Part shown: piece after piece, positions 45,601 to 57,600 of the stretch
How the letters are laid out: each line of letters begins with the position of its first letter
How positions within the stretch are numbered: position 1 is the stretch's first letter
Source of the DNA: Aspidapion aeneum
Lineage: Eukaryota; Arthropoda; Insecta; Coleoptera; Brentidae
Length of the DNA: 64,000 bases
Direction: 5' to 3'
Assembly: GCA_963576565.1 (NCBI GenBank)
Contig: OY755044.1
Coordinates: 47,573,134-47,637,133 of the forward strand
Program-made: the position numbers and the translations under genes
The notes under the pieces: model-generated
Databases searched by the model: none
The model's input: only the letters and a program-made list of their open reading frames with translations
Told to the model about the DNA's origin: nothing

Positions 45601-48600
45601 CCCGAATATCTAACAGCCTCTCCGATGAGAGACATAGACGTAGATGGAGAGGAAGTAATCATCGAAAAAGAAATGATAAAGAATAGTATAAAAAAGCTTA
45701 AATCCGGAAAAGCTAGCGGACCTGGGGGAATATATGCTGAAATGCTCAAATATGGATCAGAGAAACTACTCGAAAATCTCACATATATTAATGTTTTTTG
45801 TCTTAAACAAGTAATTGAGAAAAAAAGCGCCAGAAATATAGAGACTCATGTTACCTTTGTGGACCTACAAAAAGCATATGATACCGTTCCAGTAGAAAAA
45901 TTATGGACGGTGTTGGAACAAACTAATATCAATCATACATACATAAAAGCGATAAAAGAACTATACAAAGGGTCAAAATCTAAAATTAAAATTTAAAATC
46001 GACTTTCAAAAGAATTCCTGGTAACAAAAGGCTTAAGACAGGGATGTTGTATCTCTCCAACTCTTTTTAAAATATATATCGCAGTGGCTCTAAAAAACTG
46101 GAAACGTAAAGTGCACGGCATGGGAATACAACTTAACGACCAATTTACTATATACACACTACAGTTTGCTGGCGACCAAGTAATTGTAGCTAATGATAAA
46201 GAAGACATGGAGTATAGGATGAGAAAGTTAACGGAAGAATACCAAAAGTGGGGACTAACAGTGAACGTGGACAAGACACAGTACTTATGTATTGGAAACG
46301 AATCCAGTGAGTTAGAACTAGACAATGGACAAACAATATCTCCATGCAATGAGTATGTATACTTGGGTGTCACATTTGATAAGACAGGAACAGACTGTAA
46401 AGAATTGGAAAAAAGAATAGTAAAAGCAAAAAAAGTTATTGGATGTCTTAACAGTATTTTATGGAGCAGAGAGATAAAAAAGAATGTAAAATTTAACATA
46501 TATGAAACAATGGTAAAAAGTACGCTGTTGTACGGAATAGAGACTTGTCGCGTAACAGAAAAATACAAAACAAAAATGGAAAGTGTCGAAATGGATGCAA
46601 TAAGAAGATCTTAACAGTATTTTATGGAGCAGAGAGATAAGAAAGAATGTAAAATTTAACATATATGAAACAATGGTCAAAAGCACGCTGTTGTATGGAA
46701 TAGAGACTTGTCGCGTAACAGAAAAATACAAAACAAAAATGGAAAGTGTCGAAATGGACGCAATAAGAAGATCAATAAGAATATCTAGATTAGATCACAT
46801 AAGAAATGAGATCATAAAAGAAAGAATGGGAATCGAGGGAAGCATAACGGATGACATCACTAAAAGGCAACTGATATGGTACGGCCATGTACAACGGATG
46901 AACGACGAAAGATTACCAAAACAGGTCCTAGAGTGGCAACCAGTAGGGCACAGAAAAAGAGGACGTCCTAAACTAGAATGGCAACAGTCAATCCAAAGAT
47001 CAATGAGTCAAAAGAATCTGACATAAGATGATTGTCAGGATCGAAGGAGGTGGAGAATAGGCGTCGGACAACGTAGAAAAACGTTCTAAACCGACATAGT
47101 AGTATGAAAGTTAAGATCTTTGTCAAATGTCACCCCTAAAATTATTGAACTATTTTCAAAATTTAATTTATTACCTTCAAAAGTTAAATCTTCTGTTATT
47201 GGTATGTTATTATTAGTAACAACTACTGCCAACTATAGAGGTTACTTCCCGGATATGACAAATAAAATATCTTGACATTACGAGAGTTAACCCGGTTTAG
47301 AGCAAATGGTAACTAAGCAAGAATTTCTGGACAGTTGATAGCGTCCTTTAAAATTCCCAACAGTATTTTGTTTCTTCTTTCATTTAGAGAAAGCCGATTA
47401 AATGTTCCAAAAGGTAATCATTGTCCCACCTCCTTTGAGGGTAAAGACCATGTTTCCTAAAATAGAGGCACTTCTGAAACTTCCTCTTTACCCTCTCTAG
47501 AAGTGAAATCCACACGTTATATTATACTGTGGGGACCACTTTAGTTTTTTTATTACATGGCGGTTCGTCATTGACATTCTATCATTTAAAATAATGAAAA
47601 AATGCCATGACGTAACCGCCAAAGTAAAAATAAAACTATACAAAAAAAGTAACATACAAGGTATAGAGTTAAAATAAAGTACTAAGAAATAATATCAATG
47701 CACCTTGGTATGTTCGAAATAGTAAGCTGTGACTTTTGCAGAGGAAAAATTACACAAAAACCCGTAAAGATAGACTCCATCAACATGTGAATGCGGAACC
47801 AATAGAGCTTCTAGAAAATACTATGCTAGCTCGAAGACGAAGAAAGCCGTTTGAGCTAGTAAACTAAATAAAACAACATAACATTCCACTATATTGCGTT
47901 TATAGACTGAAAAAGCTTTCGATAGCCTTGAGCACTGGGCAGTAAAAGCATCTTTAATTAGTAGCCGAATAGATCACAGATACACAGACTTAACAGCCAA
48001 TATACAGGGCTCGTCAACGATCGTTTGGCCATTGAAAATATGTGAATTGAAGTACGATCGCTATTTAAATAAATGGCCCTAAGAGAGATAAATAGCTTAG
48101 CGCTGTTGTCAAGTTAGCAATTCAAGAAAATGGTTTTCTTTTCGAGATCTAATGACGTTACTCTTACCGGCTGAGTGGGCTCAACAGGGAGGACGGTTTG
48201 AGCATCTAATAAATAAAAAGCTCTGTAGGGTTTACTGGTGTTTCATTTTTGAAATGCCGGATTTTTGTTAGTTGAGTTAGGAAGAGTAATAATACTCTGA
48301 AGGTTATTAATTTAAGAAAAAAACCCTTGATTTTAATTGCTGTAGCGCCATCTCTTAGATATCATTTGAACTGTATGATTAATAATCAATACTGCGAATC
48401 CGTAATAATCAATACTGCGCATCCGTAAAATGTTAAAGGAGGTTACAACACGCACAAACAAAATATTTAAGCACGACTTTAATAAAAGAGCTAGGTTATT
48501 AATAAGAAGAAATTATAAAAAAAATTTGTCGATTTAATGTTTCCTGATTAAAGCTAAAATAACGAAATAAATAATAATGACTCCTATTTCTTCGTCTTTT

Positions 48601-51600
48601 AAAAGTGGAAATCTTACTGTGCTTGCTCCTGTTTAGTAATAAAAAACTATTAATGAATTTTGAGTCACAGCGGCAACCGCTCATGAATATGCGCGTCTTT
48701 GGTCCCACACTGACTTTTTGCTTTCCATAAGTTCATCCTTTTTTATACGCTTTTCATAAAGCCTAAACGTTCGATGTCGAGCACTGTATATAGCGAAGCA
48801 ATTACATCAATCAAAATCCACGAAGGAACCAAGCCTATCCGCATAGGAAGAGGTGTCAGCAGGATGACACAATATCCCCTGGAAGTTGTTTTTAAAAACT
48901 TAGATTGGGGATAAATAGGCATCAAAGTAAGCGGACAATACTTGAACCACCTAAGATTTGCTGACGATATCGCCTTATAACAGATTAGAAAGAAGAACTA
49001 ATAAAAATGATTGAAATTGAACAACTAGATACAGCAGCAACAAGTAGGCTTGAGTATGAACTACACTTAAACTAAAATCATAACAAACATATGAAGATAT
49101 CACGATAAAACAAGTAGAGGAATATATACATCTCCGACAACAATTATTAAACTAAAAAAAGAAAACCAAACAGCTGAAATCAAGAGACGAGTAAGATTGG
49201 CCTGGGCAGCATTCGGTAAGCTACATATTAAGAAATAAAAAATATTCTCAGTACCTCCAAACGAAAGTGTATAACCAATGTATCCTTCCTATACTCACCT
49301 ATGGATCCCAGATCTGGACACTTACAAAACCAAACATGGATAAGGTAAGAAAAGCCCAAACATCAATGGAAAGACAAATGTTACATTTAAAGCTAACAGA
49401 TAGAAAAAGGAATGAATGGATAAGAAATAAAACAAAAGTAAGGGATGTCAGAGGAGAAATAGCAAAATTAAAATGGAAATTTGCCGGTCATAATATCAGA
49501 CAGAAAGACGATCGAATGTATTGTAAACTGGAGACCTTGGGAAAATAAAAGAAGTAGGAGAAGACCCCCAAATGAGATCGGCGCACAATTTGAAGAAACA
49601 TGCAGGAACTAGATGGATGAACACGGCGACAGACAGAGAAGAGGGGAAGGTATTGGGGGAGGCCTATGTCCAAAGATGGATTGAAAAAGGCTAAATAGAT
49701 AGATAGATAGAATGCGATAAACACAACAAAATTGTGATTTACTATTGAAACGAAGCGGCGAGAACTGTTTAGTGTCTTACTGACGATGACTGAATTGTAA
49801 TTGTAATACAATAAACACAGTGTTTTTGACAAATAATAGTAAAATTTAATAAATAACTTTTAAAGTTTGCCAAATTGGGTACTTTTGGAGGGTTTAAAGT
49901 ACTCGAACTGGACCTCACAGTAAGAAGGTGCAATAATTTTTACCTTCCGAGCCCGCGGAGCAATGGCTAGAGAAGGTATTGTTTTCGGAGAAATTTTTTT
50001 TTTGAGATAACGCCGAAAATGTGTTGTGTATTTTGACCTATCCTAGCAATATCGTCATGATGTCTGTCTGTGTGTATGTATGTGCGTGTGTGTATTTTTT
50101 TTTGTCCGTAACACGATAGCGCCTAAACCGCTGAACCGATTTTCATAAAGTTTTCAGGTAAAATAGTGTTCGACACTCCAACGAGCTGATTAGATTTTTT
50201 GACAATTAATTTTTTTTTTAAATGCTAACTTTTTAACGGAGCATCTCATCAATATGCAGTTTTCGGAATATAGTAGACCACATTTTGCTAAATAATTTGT
50301 GTTATAACCAAAAACTTCATAGGGGGTTTAGTTTCTGAGGTAGTTACAAAAAACTGGTTTTAAGGCTGTTACTTGAAATGTGCTAATGGCTAGCTAGGAA
50401 GGTATCAGATCCATCATGGATCCATTTATTGTAGTAGTAGTAAAGCAAATAAATTTACCTAGATTTCTTGGATTTTCTTGATTTTTTGCTGGAATAAGAA
50501 TCTCTGCCTGATTTGCACAAATACTTCTCTTCTCTGTCACTTTCTTCTGACGTTGACATGTTCCTTTAAAAAAATTCGAAATTTCAAAAACTTTATCCAC
50601 AACATATATATCACGAAATATCATAATACCCGGGAATGAACAATTGAAAAAGTTCTTAAGTACAAAATTTTTAACTTTATCTAAAACACACACATCGACA
50701 TAATACCTTAAACACAGCCCCTGTGTCAACTGCTTAACATCGAACTGATCATTAAAATCCAAGTGATTTTTTTGTCTCATGCTGAACGTGCTTTCCGAGT
50801 AGGTCACCGACATGTTTTCATCTTCGGAGGCGCTCTTAAAACCTAAAAACAAAAAACTTAGCTAAAACGACTTTTGAATCATCAGCTGTACCAAAAAGTA
50901 GAAAAAAAAAACAAAAACCTGACTTAACAGACCAAATAAATTGTTTTTTAAAAATGTCATATTTTGTAGTTTGATTTTAAATTCATTACGCAAACTCCTC
51001 ATCCTTTACAATTCTGTTATTGCATCTTTGTTGCCTGTGAGCCCAGTAACTGCAAACGACCTCAAAGTTAAATTGTATACATACTGGTTGATAAGTGGGA
51101 GAAAGCGTTATTTTAGATACGCCATGCAATTTTTTTAGGTTTAAATCAACAATCCTAATCACCGACTTTAAACATCCCAAAGTATCAAAATGAATACACA
51201 AACGTAAAGTTTAGTACCCGTGAATAAAGAAACAACAATTTTTCGTGGCTAAGCGGGCATAGAAAGATTTTGTATTTCTTGTATTTTTCCGTGGGCAGCT
51301 CGAAAGCTGTACAGCGTGTCCCATTTTCGATGGGATTAAATGGGAAACTCGGTTATTATTAAAGATATTGATTTTCTGATTGCACCTTACCGTGCTCTTT
51401 TTTTGAGCCCTTAAAAATGGCGTAATCAGATTTTTGCTATACCCCATAGTTTCGCTAATACAGAGAGTTTTTGAAAAAATTGTATTTGTAATAATCCCTT
51501 CTATCTCGCTTATTTTGCGAGATATTTTTATTCTGTAAAAACCTTTTCATGGCAACTTTTTTAGAAGAAAATAATGACGTTGTCAACTTTTTGAAATATT

Positions 51601-54600
51601 GTTTAGTTTTTGAGATATGGTATTTATCATAAAAAATTAAATACGGACCTGGATTTTTTTTATTACTATTTTGATTGGTTTCATGCTAGTATTATTATAA
51701 AACAATAAAAATTTTAAAAAATTTTTGTTTTAAGGTAAAAAAAAAATTAAAAGTTAAAAAAAAATTTAGTCCGAACCTGGATATTTCCAACATAAATATA
51801 AATTAAAAATTGCTAGTTAAACAATTTTTAGTTTAACTGTTTTGATACTTAGCATATTAAAATGGTTTTACGTTAATTTACAGATTTATTTGAAACAAAG
51901 TCTACGAAAAATACAAAAAAAAAACCAATTACAAAAAATAACTAATTTTTCTGATTGCCATTATGTTTAAGACATTGTTGGCATTTTTGAGTAATTTTTC
52001 TTAACGCATTTTGCATAAAAATATTTCTGCCATTTAAATATTGGGATTTTGTTGCTTGAATGAAGCAGTCAAACATATCACATTTTTCAAAATCTGGATA
52101 TGGTCGATTTCTAGCCAGTTTAAAATAATTGTAAGCCATGCACAAAAATGACAAGTGAAATAGTAATGTCAATTCGACGCTTTTGTTTTGTAAATTTCAC
52201 GACCTGCTGTGCTACCATCAAATAATTAGTATGATTATTTTTATAACTTTTTAACGTTTTTTACTTTATTTATAAATTTTTTAATTATCATTTCAAAACA
52301 GATATACTAAAAATCGTTCAACTAGTGTGTCTTGCAATTTTTAATTTATAATTACGTTGGAAATTTCCAGGTTCGGACTATAATTTTTTTTTCAAATACT
52401 AAATAGTTTTTTTTAAACCTTAAATCAAAAAAATATTAAAGTTTTATCATTTTAAGGTAATAATAGCATGGAACCAATCAAAACAGTAATAAAAAAAATC
52501 CAGGTCCGTATTTAATTTTTTTATTATAAATACCATATCTCAAAAACTAAACAATATTTTAAAAAATTGACAACGTCATTATTTTGCTCTAAAAAAGTTG
52601 CCACAGAAAGGTTTTTACAAAATAAGCGAGATACAAGGAATTAATTAAAATACAATTTTTTCAAAAACTCCCTGTATTAGCGAAACCACGGGGTATAGCA
52701 AAAATCTGATTACACCATTTTTAAGGGCTCAAAAAAAGAGCACGGTAAGGTGCAATCAGAAAATCGATATCTTTAATAATAACCGAGTTTCCCATTTAAT
52801 CCCATCGAAAATGGGACACGCTGTACACCCACGGGGGTCCAAGATCTAATGGACACCTATTAAGTCTTTACAGTTAACTCTTTCGTCCATAAGTCCCCTA
52901 AAGTTTTTCCTATAAGCGTGCGGAACGTGCACCTTTCGGCATTTATTTTCTTGTTCAAAGTTAATTTTTCTACAAGCAAATTTTTTGTTTTGACTTTGAT
53001 TCGATTTTTTTTTGCATTAAAAAAAATCGAGCGGAAAAGTAAAATGTGCGAAAAAGTAAACTTTCAGGATTTTCGTATTGTTAAAATTTGTACCTAACTT
53101 TTGCAGAAATAGTACCGATTTCCGCAATTGTTGGGTTAATAACTATTTCCGCACTAGTGCGGTAAAGTTATTTTTCCGCACTAATTTTATTACTTCGGTA
53201 AAATTTAAAATAATTGTAAATCGTAATAAGGTATTTATATAAAATGAACTATAAAATTATAAGTAATTAAAGCCGAACATTACTAAAACTCGAACTGTTT
53301 TTGGACTTTTTTATGTCATGATCAAAAATGTAAAAATCAGGATGAAAAACGTAAAAACACCAAAAAATAGAAAAAAAAACTTGGAAAATAAATTATACAG
53401 TGCGAAAAATAGTGTATAAACCTCATGATAAAAATTTCATTTTATCCCTTGATATATAATATACTATTACTAAACTTTTCAAAAAAGGTATTCGTTCGAT
53501 CGCAGTTCAGTACGGTTATATTGCATCGTACCTGCATGATAGTACTAACGAGGTCAAAGTCGAAGTTTGTTTTGTTTACAATAAACCTCGCGCGCGAAAT
53601 ACCTGTGTTAAAAATCTATATACAATGTGTATTATAAATAATATATCATGTTTAAAAGCAAAAAAAGTGTACCATCACCGGTGAAACTTGTTTTAAAAAT
53701 TAGCGAAAAGCCCAAACAAAATCAAGAAAAAATGGATAATGCCGAATTATTTCAGGATAGCCATGCTAGAACACAAAATGAAGAAGTTTTATATAGCGAA
53801 TGGAAAAAATCCCAAAACGAAAAAAATTCACTTAGTGTACAAGTGGATTATCTCCGAAGTCAACTGGAAAGTATGCAAAGAAAATTTGCAGATTTAGAGA
53901 CAAAAGTCACTAAAAAAGAAGAGTCTGACATGGACTACATTACTGATGAGGACGATCTGGCAAGAGAAACTGAGTGGATCAGACAAAAAGGAAAAGGTTG
54001 GAAAAAACGTCGAATGGATACTTCACTCTCACCACCACAACAAAGCTCGGGCACTGGAGAGCCCTCCAATAAAACACAAAATGAAGAACCCCCAACTAAG
54101 GTTAAAAAAGCTCCATTACCTCCACCGATTATGGTAAATGGCGTAAATAATTTTAATGATATTTATGAAAAGTTAAATATCATACAAGGAGTTAAAATAA
54201 AAGTTTTAAATAACGAAAATATTAAAATAAATGTACAAGACGCAGACAGCTATCGGCTGGTTACTAAAATGCTTAATGAAATAAAGCATCAATGGCACTC
54301 ATACGAAAACAAACAAATAAGACCAATTAGAGTAATAGCGAATAGGCTACACTTCTCATGTGACCCACAAAAAATTGTAGCTGATCTACAAAAAAAGGTT
54401 TTAAGGCACTGGAGGCCAGCAACAAACTTAAATGGAGAACAAGACAACCTCTTAACATGTTTATGCTCACATTTAGCCACGATGAAGATATCAACAAAAT
54501 TTTTGAAATTTCCAGTATCCTTGGGATTGAAGTGGAAATAAAAGCACTAAAAACCTCAAAGTTAGTCCCTCAATGCAAAAGATGCCAATCTTATGGACAC

Positions 54601-57600
54601 ACGCAAAAATATTGCGCTAAAGAACCACGTTGCGTAAAATGCACGGGGAAACATCTTACTGTAGAATGCCCCAAACCAAAAGAATCTGAGCCAAAATGCA
54701 TCCACTGTGGAGGCAAGCATCCTGCTAACTACAGAGGATGCCTTGTTGCTAAGGAAATACAAAAATTGAAAAATAAACCTACGAAACCGAATCTCATACC
54801 AAACGTGAGTACAAATAGACAAAACCAACAGACAAGAAACACAGTCACACAAAACTCTGTGACAAGGACATACAGCCAAGTAGCAGCAACAGCTACTATA
54901 CCTGATATTAATATCAGTAGTCAAAATACTATGGAACAAACACTACAATTAATTTTGGAGAAATTAAACAAACTTGATGAGCGATTAACTAAACTAGAAA
55001 GTAGCAATAACGGAGCTACCAATATGCCTCAAAATGGTCAGTAATCTTAGAATCCTAGCTTGGAATGCCAATGGTCTCTTGCAACATCAGCAAGACTTGC
55101 AAGTTATTCTAGACATAGAAAAAATTGACGTCCGTCTTGTGTCAGAAACGCATTTCACTAACCAGTCTCACATTAAATTTAAAGGTTATAAAGTGTATCA
55201 TACAACTCACCCTAGCAATACTGCACATGGGGGAAGTGCTGTAATAATTAAAGAAAATATATCACACTATGAGGAGATGGGATATAAAACCATAGAGATT
55301 CAAGCTACATTAGTAAGTGTAAAAACCAAAACATATACATTAGTCATAAGTGCTGTCTATATACCACCAAGGCACTTACTAAAGAAAAATCAATATCTTA
55401 ATTTTCTCAGAAAATTAGGAAACCGTTTTATAATTGGAGGTGACTTTAATGCAAAAAATACCTACTGGGGATCTAGACTGACGAATTCTAAAGGAAAATA
55501 ACGTTTGCAAGCTATTAGTGAATATCAATGTGAGCCGACATCAACTGGTAAGCCCACATACTATCCAACAGATCCAGGAAAAATTCCAGATCTAATTGAT
55601 TTTTTTATAGTAAAAAATATATCTTTAAGTTTTGTAGATATAGAAGAAAGTTTTGATTTACACTCAGATCATTCACCTACTATTCTAACTCTTAGTAAAA
55701 ACATAATAAAGAAAGAAGCAAATATCTCACTAGTTAATAAACTGACTGACTGGATTAGTTTTAAACAAAGTCTGTCAGAAAAAATAAACCTATCAGTACC
55801 ATTGCAAACGCCAGAACAAATCGATAAAGAAGTTGATTATTTTGTTACAAATATTCATCAAGCAGCTTGGGAAAACAGTCCAAAACCAAAGAGAATTTTT
55901 AAGGGAAAAAACTATCCAAATGAAATTAGAGACCTTATATTGGAAAAAAGGAAACTAAGAAGAAAGTGGCAACAAAGCCGTGATCCTCGGGACAAAACAA
56001 ATCTCAACAACATGACGCAGCGCATTAGGCGAGAAATTCTAGTAATAAAAAATGAATCTATTAACCATTTTCTTAATGAACTTACAGATGATAAAAATAC
56101 CGACTATTCCCTTTGGAAAGCAACCAAAGATTTTAAAAGACCAATTATCCAAATTCCACCCATACGAAAATCTAACAACCAGTGGGCAAGGAGTAACGAA
56201 GAAAAAGCAGATATTTTTGCAAGTCATTTAGAAAAAACATTTCAGCCCCACGAAGCACCAGATGAACACTTTCATTTAAATGAACCCCATCAAATCGAGG
56301 ACCATATTAAGCTTACATCACCAAAAGAAATATTAACAGAAATCAAAAATATTAATTCGAAAAAAGCCCCAGGGTATGATCTTATTAACGGGGTAGTCAT
56401 AAAACAACTCCCCAGAAAAGCTATCGTAAAACTATGCAACCTAATTAATGCGTCTTTTAGGCTTAGGTATGTACCTAAACTGTGGAAAGTTGCAGAAGTT
56501 ATCATGATTCCAAAACCGGGAAAACCACTCCATGACGTGTCATCTTACAGGCCAATATCTTTGCTGCCAATTATATCCAAGCTCTATGAAAAATTATTGC
56601 TTAAAAGAATAAAACCCATCATAGAAAGACAAGAAATTATTCCATCTCATCAATTTGGTTTTCGAGACAAGCATTCCACGATAGATCAAGTACACAGAAT
56701 TACTAATATAATAGAAAAAGCACTAGAAGAGGGAAAAGTTTGTTCTGCAGTTTTTCTAGATGTAGCACAAGCATTTGACAAAGTGTGGCATGAAGGCCTT
56801 AATTTTAAACTAAAAAGGTTTCTGCCAAAACAATATTCGGATATTTTGGAATCATACATATCTGATAGACATTTTAGAGTAAAACAGGAAGACTCATACT
56901 CAAATTTAAGAGAAATTCAAGCAGGCGTGCCCCAGGGTAGCGTACTAGGCCCTTATCTATACTTATTATTCACTTGTGATATCCCAAAGCCAGAAAATTG
57001 TCACTTAGCAACATTTGCCGATGATACTGGTTTATTGACGGTAGAAAAATCTATTGAAAAATGCATAGAAAAACTTCAGGATGCAGTCACCCAAATTCAC
57101 AGTTGGACCACAAAGTGGCGAATAAAATTAAATGAAACCAAATCAATTCATGTTGATTTTACAAACAAAAATATAAATCACATACAAATAACAATTAACA
57201 ACATTCCAGTACCATATTCGAATCAGGCAAAATATCTAGGTATGACACTTGATGCCAAATTGCGCTGGAAAGCACATGTTAAGAAAAAAAAGAAGAACTT
57301 GAGATAAGGTATAGAAAACTGAACTGGCTAATTGGAAGGAAGTCCAATTTAACAATTCATAATAAGTTACTGCTTTATAGACAAATACTGAAACCAGGAT
57401 GGACATATGGTATTCAACTATGGGGTTGTGCTAAAGAGAGTAACATTCTAGTTGTACAGAGATTTCAAAATAAAGTATTAAGAAACATTGTGAATGCACC
57501 TTGGTTCGAAATAGTGACCTTCATCGAGATCTAAAAATCGAAACTGTAGCAGAGACTATAAAAAAGTACGCAAAAAGCCATGAAGATAGACTCCATCGGC

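Larger units (their letters stand above)
43877..47101 (+). mobile_element. Near full-length RTE-like LINE (family A, copy 2)
   Basis: GTATGAAAGTTAA is duplicated at 43864-43876 and 47102-47114. About 3.2 kb with a GC-richer 5' UTR (43877-44292), one long ORF and a (TAG)-type end without poly(A). Compared with copy 1 it lacks about 180 bp after 45789 (RT fingers region) and carries a 163-bp tandem duplication (46447-46609, 46610-46772). Confidence 0.88.
42724..47230 (-). mobile_element. Minus-strand LINE (family C), 5'-truncated, split by another LINE
   Basis: AACTATAG is duplicated at 42716-42723 and 47231-47238. The 3' end lies at 42724 with an (AAAT)n-type tail. Minus-strand translation gives AIKLYNKLPNSIKSI and SVPGIYILECILFL (43367-43600), MLFWGQSSHIGDVFIMQIRA (about 43680-43750) and, beyond the inserted LINE, SSIILGVTFDKDL (about 47115-47160). 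These are C-terminal reverse-transcriptase blocks of a CR1/Jockey-superfamily LINE; the clade is not certain. Stops interrupt it. Confidence 0.75.

Noticed and set aside
45993..46568. 191-codon ORF on -
   Set aside because: Antisense to the RTE-like LINE RT; the same shadow appears in the sister copy at 29404-30030.
50394..50852. Single 152-codon minus ORF
   Set aside because: It reads through an intron; two exons (50842-50707 and 50563-50459) with good splice sites and matching phases explain it better.
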